DNA of 34,127 nucleotides from Chloroflexota bacterium (GTDB lineage: Bacteria > Chloroflexota > Anaerolineae > UBA1429): assembly GCA_012719135.1 (NCBI GenBank), contig JAAYAW010000078.1, positions 1 through 34,127 of the forward strand, read 5' to 3'. The stretch's first letter is position 1, and every line of letters starts with the position of its first letter. Below, one piece after another: positions 23,527 through 31,689 of this stretch. The notes under the pieces were generated by a model that did no database searches, was not told where the DNA came from, and was given only the letters and a program-made list of their open reading frames with translations. Both the position numbers and the translations under genes were made by a program.

Positions 23527-25563
23527 ATGCTGAGGCCAAAGCTCGTTCGATCGGCGGCCACCATCCACGGGTTGGCAACACTGCTGATCCTGGCTTCCGG
23601 TGTTGCCTGCAGGCCACCCTCTCCGGAGGTGGCGCAGGCCGTTCTTCCTACCCGTTCAGCGACCCCATGCGTTGCCCACCTGGACGTGAGTGCCATTCCG
23701 GCCGGGGCGGCCATCATCGTGGATGGCGTCTATGCGGCTGAGGCCCCGGCGCGAGTTGCCGTCTCCCCTGGCGACCACTCGGTGGAACTGGTGGCGGACG
23801 GCTATGCGTCCTATCGCATGACCGCAGAGTTGGCTTGTGGGGCGAGCGAAGATGTGTCCGTTGAGATGTACGACAACACCCCGCCGTCGCTCGTTGTGGA
23901 GGAGCTTCCGTCGAGTGTGTACTCGGGCGATGGCCTAAAGGTTACCGCGACAAGCTCGGATAACAGCCAGGTTGCGAGTATGGCGCTCTTTATCGATGAT
24001 CAGATGATCTTCCAGCTGCAGGGGGATAGGCTCCGGCATAACCTCGATACGCGGGCGCTTGCGTTGGGCGAACACGTTCTGCGCATCGAGGCGCTGGACG
24101 TGGCGGGTAACGCTCGGGATGCCAGAGTGGCGTTCGCCATTCAGGGCGACGAGGCGCCTCGTTATGCTGTGGAGCCTACGGCGACAACCGCGGCTACGTC
24201 GGAGCGCGTGGCAACGGTCGCTCCCGTGCCCTTGCCAACGGAGACGTCCGCCCCTGCTGCAACTCCTTCGCTAACGCCTCTCGCTGCTGTTGCTGTGTAC
24301 GAGGACGAACTCTCGATCCTGGTGGATGACTACCTTCCCGCCCTCTACACCGATGTCGAGCGCACGGGGCAGCCCTATCCGTTGGTGAATCACGATCTGG
24401 TGGGACCGCCATCCTATCGGACGTTTCGTACGATCATCCTGCAGAACCAGTACTTGGAGATCGTGATACTCCCGGAGATGGGCGGGCGCATCTACCAGTG
24501 CCGGTTTCTGCCGACGAACCAGCCGCTCTTGTACAACAGCCGCGTGGCCAAGGTAACCAGATGGGGGCCTACGGATCAGGGTTGGTGGCTCGCGCTGGGG
24601 GGCATGGAGTTCGCTCTGCCAGTCGAGGAGCACGGATACCTGACGGCTCAACCGTGGGATGCCTCCGTGAGTCGGCAGCCAGATGGAAGTGCCACCGTCG
24701 CGCTTCAGGTTCAGGAAGAAACGCGGGGGATACTGGCCCGAGTGGAGGTCACGCTAAAGCCCGGGGAGGCAGCGATACGGTTACGGACGCAGCTGCGCAA
24801 CACCACCGGCGCCGAACAGGTCTTTCAGTATTGGACCAACGCGATGCTCTCTCCCGGCAGACACGGCGTCGGCCCTGAGTTGAGTATCGCCTTTCCGGCC
24901 GATCAGGTAGTCATCCACAGTCGAGGCGATACCAGCCTGCCAAGCGATGGAGCCACCATGCCGTGGCCACTATACGCTGGCCGGGATATGAGCGCCTACG
25001 GCGAGTGGCGCGACTGGCTGGGGTTCTTTGGCCCCGCACGCACGGCGCCCTTTATGGCCGTATACGATCGAGCCACTCAGATCGGCATGGTCCAGGCCAC
25101 AGCCGAGGGCATACTGCCCGGGGCCAAGATCTTTGGCTTTGGGAGAGAGTTCAACAACGACACGTTCAGCGAAGATGGCGCGCAGTATGTCGAGATGTGG
25201 TCCGGGGTTGCGCCTACCTTCTCGCAGGACGTCTCTCTGCCCGAGGGAGGGGTCCTCTCATGGGATGAGATCTGGTATGTGGTCGCGCAGAGCGACGGTG
25301 TCACGTTCGCCAATCAGAACGCTTCTCTGTATGCTTGGCGCGATGGTGAAGTGCTCCGGCTCACGGTGGCCTCCCCGGCGGATCACCGGTGGCGCTTGGT
25401 TATCACCCAGGGTGGCACGCCGCTGGGAGATGAGGTGTTTGATGTCCAGCCGGGCACCCCGTTCCGCTTTTCCGCTGATTTCCCTGGAGGCGGTTCTGGC
25501 GAACCAGTGCACATCGAGATCAGGGATCTAGCGGACAACTCCATCCTCGAGTACGTCTACTAG
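23527..25563 (+). CDS. Surface lipoprotein-like protein with PEGA, Ig-like and DUF5107-type domains
   Basis: The 678-aa protein has an N-terminal signal (1-27) ending in LASGVAC, with Cys28 as a possible lipidated residue, though the lipobox is atypical. Residues about 51-100 match a PEGA domain (IPAGAAIIVDG, GDHSVELVADGYASY). Residues about 118-210 look like an Ig/cadherin-type fold ending VAGNARDARV. A Thr/Pro/Ala linker follows to about 260. The remainder resembles DUF5107, with the LEIVILPEMGGRIYQCRF segment typical of galactose-mutarotase-like beta-sandwich folds. It is probably exported and may bind surface carbohydrate. It leads a likely operon, with the next gene 19 bases on. Confidence 0.75.
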   Translation: MLRPKLVRSAATIHGLATLLILASGVACRPPSPEVAQAVLPTRSATPCVAHLDVSAIPAGAAIIVDGVYAAEAPARVAVSPGDHSVELVADGYASYRMTAELACGASEDVSVEMYDNTPPSLVVEELPSSVYSGDGLKVTATSSDNSQVASMALFIDDQMIFQLQGDRLRHNLDTRALALGEHVLRIEALDVAGNARDARVAFAIQGDEAPRYAVEPTATTAATSERVATVAPVPLPTETSAPAATPSLTPLAAVAVYEDELSILVDDYLPALYTDVERTGQPYPLVNHDLVGPPSYRTFRTIILQNQYLEIVILPEMGGRIYQCRFLPTNQPLLYNSRVAKVTRWGPTDQGWWLALGGMEFALPVEEHGYLTAQPWDASVSRQPDGSATVALQVQEETRGILARVEVTLKPGEAAIRLRTQLRNTTGAEQVFQYWTNAMLSPGRHGVGPELSIAFPADQVVIHSRGDTSLPSDGATMPWPLYAGRDMSAYGEWRDWLGFFGPARTAPFMAVYDRATQIGMVQATAEGILPGAKIFGFGREFNNDTFSEDGAQYVEMWSGVAPTFSQDVSLPEGGVLSWDEIWYVVAQSDGVTFANQNASLYAWRDGEVLRLTVASPADHRWRLVITQGGTPLGDEVFDVQPGTPFRFSADFPGGGSGEPVHIEIRDLADNSILEYVY

Positions 25564-25582
25564 AATACGCCAAGGAGCATGC

Positions 25583-26902
25583 ATGAACTGTCCCCGTTGC
25601 GGCAATCCCCTGGAGACAGAGGCAGCGTTCTGTTCCATCTGTGGGCTCAAGATTGCACAGGCTACTCGCTCGCTGGTCGAAATCGCTGGCGAACCCGAGG
25701 CCGTGGCCGGCCCTGCCCAGGGACGCAAGCAGGGATGCCGGACAACACTCACCGTTGTCGGTGTTGCGCTGGCTGTGGTGCTGCTGGTGGGCCTGCTGAT
25801 TGCCGGGGCCGTTTACCTGGGCCTTCGCGATCGCGAGTCCGCGCAAGCCAACCAGGCGCAGAGCTACTTTGAGCAGGGCGAGGGGTATTTCGCAGACGAC
25901 CAGTACGAACTCGCGATCGCTGCGTATGACCAGGCGCTCCTGCTGGATCCTGATCATCCGGCGGCCAGCAGCAGGCGATCAGCGGCTCAGGCGATGCTGG
26001 ATGCAGGACCCACGGACACGCCGGCTCTGCAGGAGGCTACGATCGAGGCCCTGTGGCAGGAGCACCAACAGATGGTGGAGCTGGAGGAGTGGGCCCGCGT
26101 GCTCGAGACGGGGGAAGATATCATTCTGCGTGACCCCAGCTACCGCAGGACAGAGCTGGATGACCACCTCTTCAGGGCGTTCATGGGCTTGGCCAGAGAG
26201 AGCATCGCGGCGGACAGACCGGAGGAGGCTCTACGCTACCTTGATAGGGCCCTGTCCATTGTTCCACAGAGCCCTGAAGCAGTGCATCTTCAGAACTTGA
26301 CGAGCCTGTACCTGGATGGTATGCGCTTCTATGGAGCGGATTGGCCCAGTGCCATCGATCGCCTTGCTGCGCTCTATGCGGTGGACCCCAACTATAAGGA
26401 TGCGGCTGATCGCCTGCTTTCGGCCTATATCTCCTATGCGCAGCAACTGGAAACCGAGAGCAAATGGTGTGAAGCGGCCGCGCAGTATGGCCGAGCAATG
26501 GAGATCTCATCCGATAGCCCCCTCGTAGCCCTGCGTCAGAATGCAGAGGAGGAGTGCACGCTCGTAGGCGGGACAGCCACACCGGAAGGCCCTACCGAAA
26601 TCCCGTCTGGTTCCTATGCAGGCAGAGAGCTGCAGCCTGAAGCGATCGGAAGCGACAAAATGTCCATCCACGGTCACGTCTTTGACTCGTCGGGTGAGCC
26701 CGTCGCTGGTGCTCGCGTCGAGATCAAGGCCTGGGATTTCACCGCCTATGCAGTCACAGACGGATCCGGGCAGTTCTCCTTTGATGGGCTGGCCAACGCA
26801 GCCCCCTACACGCTGACACTCGTGGATCTGACATCCCTCCCAATCCAGGTTGAGACGGAGTGGGGAAGGCTTAGCTGGGTCGTGTTTGAGCAGGCTCAAT
26901 AG
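25583..26902 (+). CDS. Zinc-ribbon / TM / TPR protein with a C-terminal carboxypeptidase-regulatory-like domain
   Basis: The 439-aa protein begins with a zinc ribbon (Cys3, Cys6, Cys17, Cys20), then a basic linker and one membrane helix (about 56-80). Tetratricopeptide-like helices follow (FEQGEGYFADDQYELAIAAY and repeats to about 330), then a short low-complexity linker. A beta-sandwich at about 360-420 (GHVFDSSGEPVAGARVEI, TDGSGQFSFDGL) matches carboxypeptidase-regulatory-like domains. The topology places the ribbon inside and the TPR and beta domain outside. It may be a scaffold at the envelope. AAGGAG lies five bases before ATG 25583. Function unknown. Confidence 0.78.
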   Translation: MNCPRCGNPLETEAAFCSICGLKIAQATRSLVEIAGEPEAVAGPAQGRKQGCRTTLTVVGVALAVVLLVGLLIAGAVYLGLRDRESAQANQAQSYFEQGEGYFADDQYELAIAAYDQALLLDPDHPAASSRRSAAQAMLDAGPTDTPALQEATIEALWQEHQQMVELEEWARVLETGEDIILRDPSYRRTELDDHLFRAFMGLARESIAADRPEEALRYLDRALSIVPQSPEAVHLQNLTSLYLDGMRFYGADWPSAIDRLAALYAVDPNYKDAADRLLSAYISYAQQLETESKWCEAAAQYGRAMEISSDSPLVALRQNAEEECTLVGGTATPEGPTEIPSGSYAGRELQPEAIGSDKMSIHGHVFDSSGEPVAGARVEIKAWDFTAYAVTDGSGQFSFDGLANAAPYTLTLVDLTSLPIQVETEWGRLSWVVFEQAQ

Positions 26903-26920
26903 CGCAAGGAGACCGCCGCC

Positions 26921-27571
26921 ATGCCCGATCTTGAATCGATCGTGGAAGAAATCCGTGAGGACTGGACCCTCAAGAACCAAGTCCGTGACAGTACGCTCCA
27001 GCGCTCGCGCATGCTGATCAGGCTGTGCGCCAACTCGATCCGGGCCACCCACCGGCAGGAGTATGACGAGGCAGGCGCCTTGTTGCACGAGGCCAGGCGT
27101 GAGGCCGAGTCCATGATCGGGGAGGCTGCGCCGTTCGGGGATATCTCGGACTCGGGGTATCTCCTGGATGCGCTCAAGGAACTGGCCGAGGCTGCCCTGA
27201 CGCTCGCCTTTGCGACTGGAGGGCAACTGCCGACGCCGGCGAGCCTGAGCGTGCCCAACGCGTCGTACCTGAATGGTCTGGGTGAGGCCGCGGGCGAACT
27301 TCGTCGCTTGTCACTCGATGCGATGCGCCGAGACGATCTGGCAGAGGCGGAGAGGTATCTGGCGTACATGGACGACATCTATTCCCATCTTGTGACGCTG
27401 GACTTTCCGGATACTCTCACGCGGGGGTTGCGTCGCACGACCGATATGGTACGGGGCGTAACGGAGCGTACGCGCGGCGATCTGACGACGGCCGTGAGGG
27501 AGAACCTCCTGCAGGAGGCGCTCAAGGGGTTTGAGGAGCGCCTGCAACTGCAGGCGGGAGACGAAGGTTAG
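26921..27571 (+). CDS. Translin-family protein
   Basis: The 216-aa all-helical protein matches translin/TRAX. The family core YLNGLGEAAGELRRLSLDAM is followed by AERYLAYMDDIYSHLVTLDFPD and the LRRTTDMVRGVTERTRGDLT segment. Eukaryotic translin and TRAX form an octameric RNase (C3PO) that cleaves RISC passenger strands and, in Neurospora, tRNA precursor leaders. Archaeal and some bacterial homologues form similar octamers. Several conserved acidic residues (for example in the EAAGELRR and MDDIY segments) are present, so RNase activity is plausible but untested. It lies 18 bases after the TPR gene and 108 before hisS. Confidence 0.88.
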   Translation: MPDLESIVEEIREDWTLKNQVRDSTLQRSRMLIRLCANSIRATHRQEYDEAGALLHEARREAESMIGEAAPFGDISDSGYLLDALKELAEAALTLAFATGGQLPTPASLSVPNASYLNGLGEAAGELRRLSLDAMRRDDLAEAERYLAYMDDIYSHLVTLDFPDTLTRGLRRTTDMVRGVTERTRGDLTTAVRENLLQEALKGFEERLQLQAGDEG

Positions 27572-27631
27572 CCCGTGCTCGTAGCCTCTCACTCTGCCGG
27601 GTGCCGGCGAGGTTGGGGCAGGCGCACGGGC
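27571..27631. other. Nested hairpin between translin and hisS
   Basis: Three stems are nested in order. GCCCGTG (27571-27577) pairs with CACGGGC (27625-27631), CCTC (27585-27588) with GAGG (27609-27612), and GCCGG (27596-27600) with CCGGC (27604-27608). That is 16 base pairs in 61 nt, starting on the last base of the translin stop and ending 12 bases before the hisS -10 box. No T tract follows. It may act as a terminator variant or 3'-end stabiliser for the upstream operon. Confidence 0.5.
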
Positions 27632-27639
27632 AGCGATAC

Positions 27640-27648
27640 TGCTATAAT
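27640..27648 (+). promoter_or_regulatory. Extended -10 promoter for hisS
   Basis: TGC followed by a perfect TATAAT (27643-27648) forms an extended -10 element. No good -35 box lies 16-18 bases upstream, as is common for this promoter class. Transcription would start near 27655, about 25 bases before GTG 27680. Confidence 0.75.
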
Positions 27649-27679
27649 GGACGCCGCATAACGACCTCAGGAGGCCACC

Positions 27680-28969
27680 GTGTATCTTGCTCCGCGCGGC
27701 ACAATCGATATCCTGCCTGAAGACCAGCCGTACTGGCTACACGTCTATGATCAGATACGGCGGGTGACGCAGCTCTACGACTATCAGCGGATCGATATCC
27801 CGGCGTTTGAAGAGACCGGGCTGTATGTGCGCGGCGTGGGCGAAGGGACCGATATTGTCGACAAGGAGATGTACTCCTTTGTGGACAAGGGGGGGCGAGA
27901 TATCACGCTACGTCCCGAGTTCACGGCCGGGATCATGCGATCCTACATCCAGAATGGGATGCGCACGCGGCCGCAGCCCGTCAAAGTCTATACCACCGGG
28001 CCGATCTTTCGGTATGAACGCGTGCAGGCGGGTAGATATCGCCAGCACACGCAGTTCGATATCGAGTGCATCGGCTCCAGCGACCCGGCCGTGGATCTCG
28101 AGGTTATGTCTGTGGCGTGGCAACTCTTTAGCGAACTGGGATTCGAGGGCCTCTCGTTCCAGCTGAACAGCACAGGCTGCCCCGACTGCAGGCCCGGCTA
28201 CATCCGCAAGCTTGTGGCCTACTATGAGGCGCACCGGGGGGAGGTGTGCGAGGATTGCCGCCGCCGCCTCGAGCGTAACCCACTGCGGCTGCTCGATTGT
28301 AAGGTCGAAAGCTGCCAGCCCATCATCGCGGGAGCGCCGCAGATACTGGACGATCTCTGCTCCGAGTGCGCGGAGCACTTTGGCTCTCTGCATGGTTATC
28401 TTGATGGCCTCGGTCGAGCGTATGCGATCAACCACCGGCTGGTGCGGGGCCTGGACTACTACACCAAGACCGTTTTCGAGGTGTGGGCACAGGGCATCGG
28501 CGCCCAGAACGCTGTGTGTGGTGGAGGACGGTACGATGGTCTTGCGCAGGAACTGGAAGGCGAGCCCACTCCTGGGATAGGCTTTGGCTCCGGGTTGGAG
28601 CGCATTGTGATGCTGATGAAACAACAGGGCGTACCGGTGCCCGGGGTCCCGGGGCCGCAAGTGGTTCTGGCTTACCATGGGCAGCCGGCCAAGATACGCT
28701 GCCTTGGCCTGCTCACTGAGCTCCGTGAGCAAGGGGTGCGCGCGACCATGGGGTTTGATGATCGGAGCCTCAAAGCACAGCTGAGGAACGCCAACAGGCT
28801 GGGCGCTACTTATGCTCTCGTCCTCGGCGATCAGGAGTTGGCTGCCGACCGGATCATGCTGCAGGATATGGTGGGCGACGCGCCTCGTGAGACTATCGAG
28901 TTGGTGCGGGTGCTTGATGAGTTACGGACACGCCTGGGGGTGGAGGCAGCATGCAACGCGTCGGCCTGA
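27680..28969 (+). CDS. hisS: Histidyl-tRNA synthetase
   Basis: The 429-aa class II synthetase attaches histidine to tRNA-His. It shows PRGTIDILPE at the N-terminus, motif 2 (FRYERVQAGRYRQHTQFDIE near 112-131), the histidine-specific LVRGLDYYTKTVFE, motif 3 (GIGFGSGLERIVM) and a C-terminal anticodon-binding domain (about 330-420). A cysteine-rich insertion (CPDC, CEDC, CKVESC, CSEC) between motif 2 and the HisA motif suggests metal binding, as in some other bacterial HisRS. The start is GTG 27680 with AGGAGG five bases upstream. nadK begins inside its last codons. Confidence 0.96.
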   Translation: MYLAPRGTIDILPEDQPYWLHVYDQIRRVTQLYDYQRIDIPAFEETGLYVRGVGEGTDIVDKEMYSFVDKGGRDITLRPEFTAGIMRSYIQNGMRTRPQPVKVYTTGPIFRYERVQAGRYRQHTQFDIECIGSSDPAVDLEVMSVAWQLFSELGFEGLSFQLNSTGCPDCRPGYIRKLVAYYEAHRGEVCEDCRRRLERNPLRLLDCKVESCQPIIAGAPQILDDLCSECAEHFGSLHGYLDGLGRAYAINHRLVRGLDYYTKTVFEVWAQGIGAQNAVCGGGRYDGLAQELEGEPTPGIGFGSGLERIVMLMKQQGVPVPGVPGPQVVLAYHGQPAKIRCLGLLTELREQGVRATMGFDDRSLKAQLRNANRLGATYALVLGDQELAADRIMLQDMVGDAPRETIELVRVLDELRTRLGVEAACNASA

Positions 28970-29787
28970 TCTCTCGGCACGGCGCACAAGAGGCAGAGAA
29001 CCTGGCTGCGCGAGTGGGCGCGCTCCTGCGAGAGCGAGGCCTCCAGGTATGGCATTGTTCGCTGGACGATGAGAGGGGCCTGCTATCTGCTGCCCCTGAG
29101 CTCGACCTCTTGATCATATTCGGCGGCGACGGGACGATCGTGCGGGCGATTCGCGCGACTTCGGAGCATGGCGTTCCGATTCTCGGGGTCAACCTCGGCC
29201 GGCTCGGATTCCTTGCGGAGGTAGAGCCCTCGGAAATCGAGCATGTACTCCCCGCGCTCCTCGCTGGCGAGTATCAGATCGAAGAACGCATGATCCTCAG
29301 TGTGCGCGTCGAGCGGGCGGGCCAGATACTGCTGGATACCGGAGCCGTTAACGAAGTGGTGATGGCGCGAGGCCTGGTATCCCGCACAGTGCGCATTTCC
29401 GTGGACGTGGACGGGCACCACGTGTTTTCGCCTACATGTGACGGCATCATCGTCGCCACGCCGACCGGAAGCACGGCTTACTGCCTGGCTGCCGGTGGAC
29501 CCATCGTGGCCCCAGGCCTCCCTTGTGTCACCATGGTGCCGATTGCAGCGCACCTGGGCATCGCTCACGCCCTGGTTATCCCTTCCTCGCGAGAGCTTTC
29601 CCTAACGCTGCTCAAGGGAGACGATTCCGTCGTGACGGTAGATGGGCAGGTTGATTTCCGCCTGCAGCCCGGGGATCGGCTGGTAACCTGCGCGAGCGAG
29701 CAACTCGCACGATATGTCCGTCTGGCCGACGATGGCTACTTTTATGAGACGGTCCTCAGGAGGCTGGGCTGGGCCGACCGGGCCTGA
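28951..29787 (+). CDS. nadK: NAD kinase
   Basis: The 278-aa enzyme makes NADP from NAD using ATP or polyphosphate. It has the GGDGTIVRAIR motif, NLGRLGFLAEVEPSE, NEVVMARG and the PTGSTAY segment that binds NAD, followed by a GGPIVAP loop. The later PxxPHxLxxRP region of many NAD kinases is read here as PIAAHLGIAHALVIP, a divergent form. ATG 28951 lies 19 bp inside hisS, with GGAGG just upstream, so translational coupling to hisS is likely. Confidence 0.92.
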   Translation: MQRVGLISRHGAQEAENLAARVGALLRERGLQVWHCSLDDERGLLSAAPELDLLIIFGGDGTIVRAIRATSEHGVPILGVNLGRLGFLAEVEPSEIEHVLPALLAGEYQIEERMILSVRVERAGQILLDTGAVNEVVMARGLVSRTVRISVDVDGHHVFSPTCDGIIVATPTGSTAYCLAAGGPIVAPGLPCVTMVPIAAHLGIAHALVIPSSRELSLTLLKGDDSVVTVDGQVDFRLQPGDRLVTCASEQLARYVRLADDGYFYETVLRRLGWADRA

Positions 29788-29889
29788 CCGGTCCCGCGAT
29801 CGTCGCTCGTGGCTCTACCGGTGCTCTCGTCCTCATCTGGTGACCCGGCCAGGCAGTGCTGAGGCACTGACGGCTCCTCCGCGATACCT

Positions 29890-29918
29890 TTGACAGCGCC
29901 CCTCTGGCGGGACATAAT
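29890..29918 (+). promoter_or_regulatory. Promoter for recN
   Basis: A perfect TTGACA (29890-29895) and CATAAT (29913-29918) are exactly 17 bases apart. Transcription would begin near 29925, about 37 bases before the TTG start at 29962. No obvious LexA-type palindrome overlaps it. Confidence 0.85.
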
Positions 29919-29961
29919 TCCGGCATGCCGCTGTGCCCAAGCCTCAGGCGGAGGGATTCTC

Positions 29962-31689
29962 TTGCTCCTGGAACTGACCATCTCCAACCTGGCTATCATC
30001 GAGTTCGTACGGCTGGGATTCTCTACTGGCTTTAGCGTCCTGACAGGAGAAACCGGCGCGGGCAAGTCGATTATCATCGATGCAGTAACGCTGCTGCTCG
30101 GTGGCAGAGCCTCCGCGGACATGATCCGCACCGGCAGCGACGCGGCCTATGTCGAAGGGGTGTTTTCTCTGGAGCCGCGGGCTCAGAAAGCGCTGGGACC
30201 CCTGCTGGATGAAGGGGGTCTGCGTGACGATGATGGTGACCTGATCATTCGCCGCGAGATCTTGCGAACGCGTCGCAGCGTCTGCCGTGTCAACGGCCGT
30301 ACCGTACCGCTCTCGACTTTGGAGGAGCTTGGCAGCCATCTGATCGATATCCACGGTCAAGGCGATCATCTATCGCTCCTTCAGCCACGCACGCATGTGG
30401 GGTTCCTGGATCGCTATGGGGGGCTGCAGGAGCACAGTGAAGCCGTGGGGAGGATCGTTCGAGAGCTGCGTTCGATCCGTTCGCGCCTAGAAGACATGCA
30501 ACGCGATCAGCGCGAGATAGCGCGACGCGTGGATCTATTGAACTACCAGACTGAAGAGATCGCAGCGGCTGCTCTCGCTGTGGGCGAGGACACGGAACTC
30601 GCCGTGCAGAGGATCCTGCTCTCCAATGCGGAACAGAGGCTACATCTCGCGGCACAGATATACCAATCCCTGACGGGGGCTGAGGAGCGCCCGCGGGCGG
30701 CTCTGGACCAGATCGGGGAGGCGATGGAGCTGCTCTCGGACCTGTGCAAGTTGGATGGCGCCCTGCGTGAGGAGAAGGAGATGCTAGACTCGGCCTACTA
30801 TCAGGTCGAGGAGCTCGCGCGGAGCATCCGCAGCTATCGCGATGACATAGAGATCGACACCGAGGCGTTGGCCGCGATCGAGGATCGTCTGGCGCTGATC
30901 CGTGGCCTGAAGCTCAAGTATGGGGACTCGATCGAGGAGATCATCGCCTTTGGAGAGCGTGCCAGGGCGGAGTTGGACGCGATATCGCACAGCGAGGAAG
31001 AGGGCGAGGCTCTCCATGGCCGCGAAGCCGTGTTGCTTGATGAGCTTTCTGCGCGCGCTTCTGAGCTGTCCACGCTCAGGCGTGAGGCTGCGGCGCGCTT
31101 GAGCGCCGAGGTGGAAGCGCAGCTGGATGAGTTGAACATGCCTCAGGCACGCTTCATCGTGGACCTTCGTCATGAACCAGCCGCCGACGGGTCACATGAC
31201 GGGGTGCTTATCGGCGGGGAGCGTCTTCGCTACGATCTGACCGGTGTCGATCGCGTCGAGTTCCTGATCGCGCCCAACCCCGGCGAGGCTCCGCAGCCTC
31301 TGGCGAGGATCGCTTCCGGAGGAGAGACCTCCAGGCTCATGCTGGCGATGAAGTCGGTGCTCTCTGCCGCGGATGCCACCCCGACGCTCATCTTTGACGA
31401 GATCGATGCGGGTATTGGTGGACACACGGGAGACGTGGTGGGGCGGAAGCTGTGGCGCTTGGCACGGGATCACCAGGTGTTCTGCGTTACGCATCTGGCG
31501 CAAATCGCGCGATTTGGCACCCAGCACGTGCAGGTGGCCAAGCAGGTGGTGGACGATCGCACCTATTCCGTTGCCCGTCCGCTCTCTTACGAAGAGCGCG
31601 TGGAGGAGTTGGCCATCATGCTGGGAGGCGCTGCGACTGATTCCCATCGTCGCAGCGCCCTTGAGCTCCTGCAGGAGATCCACGCCTAG
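29962..31689 (+). CDS. recN: DNA repair protein RecN
   Basis: The 575-aa SMC-like ATPase acts early in double-strand-break repair. It has Walker A GETGAGKS (29-36), a long coiled-coil middle (about 150-360), the ABC signature ASGGETSRLMLAMK, and Walker B LIFDEIDAGIGG followed by the D-loop and the switch histidine segment CVTHLAQIA. Length fits RecN. TTG 29962 is chosen: GGAGGG lies about six bases upstream and the conserved LLELTISNLAIIE begins there; the longer frame would start at or before the promoter. The stop overlaps the stop of the convergent membrane gene. Confidence 0.95.
   Translation: MLLELTISNLAIIEFVRLGFSTGFSVLTGETGAGKSIIIDAVTLLLGGRASADMIRTGSDAAYVEGVFSLEPRAQKALGPLLDEGGLRDDDGDLIIRREILRTRRSVCRVNGRTVPLSTLEELGSHLIDIHGQGDHLSLLQPRTHVGFLDRYGGLQEHSEAVGRIVRELRSIRSRLEDMQRDQREIARRVDLLNYQTEEIAAAALAVGEDTELAVQRILLSNAEQRLHLAAQIYQSLTGAEERPRAALDQIGEAMELLSDLCKLDGALREEKEMLDSAYYQVEELARSIRSYRDDIEIDTEALAAIEDRLALIRGLKLKYGDSIEEIIAFGERARAELDAISHSEEEGEALHGREAVLLDELSARASELSTLRREAAARLSAEVEAQLDELNMPQARFIVDLRHEPAADGSHDGVLIGGERLRYDLTGVDRVEFLIAPNPGEAPQPLARIASGGETSRLMLAMKSVLSAADATPTLIFDEIDAGIGGHTGDVVGRKLWRLARDHQVFCVTHLAQIARFGTQHVQVAKQVVDDRTYSVARPLSYEERVEELAIMLGGAATDSHRRSALELLQEIHA

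Noticed and set aside
27640-27680. T-box leader controlling hisS
   Set aside because: The leader after the -10 box is only about 25 nt, too short for a T-box, and none of its conserved bases are visible.
28951-29787. Divergent PIAAH segment in NAD kinase in place of the common PxxPH form
   Set aside because: Other NAD kinase motifs are intact and this loop varies among bacteria, so it does not by itself suggest loss of function.
29776-29793. 6-bp inverted repeat GACCGG/CCGGTC across the nadK stop
   Set aside because: Short, GC-only and without a T tract; likely by chance in GC-rich DNA.
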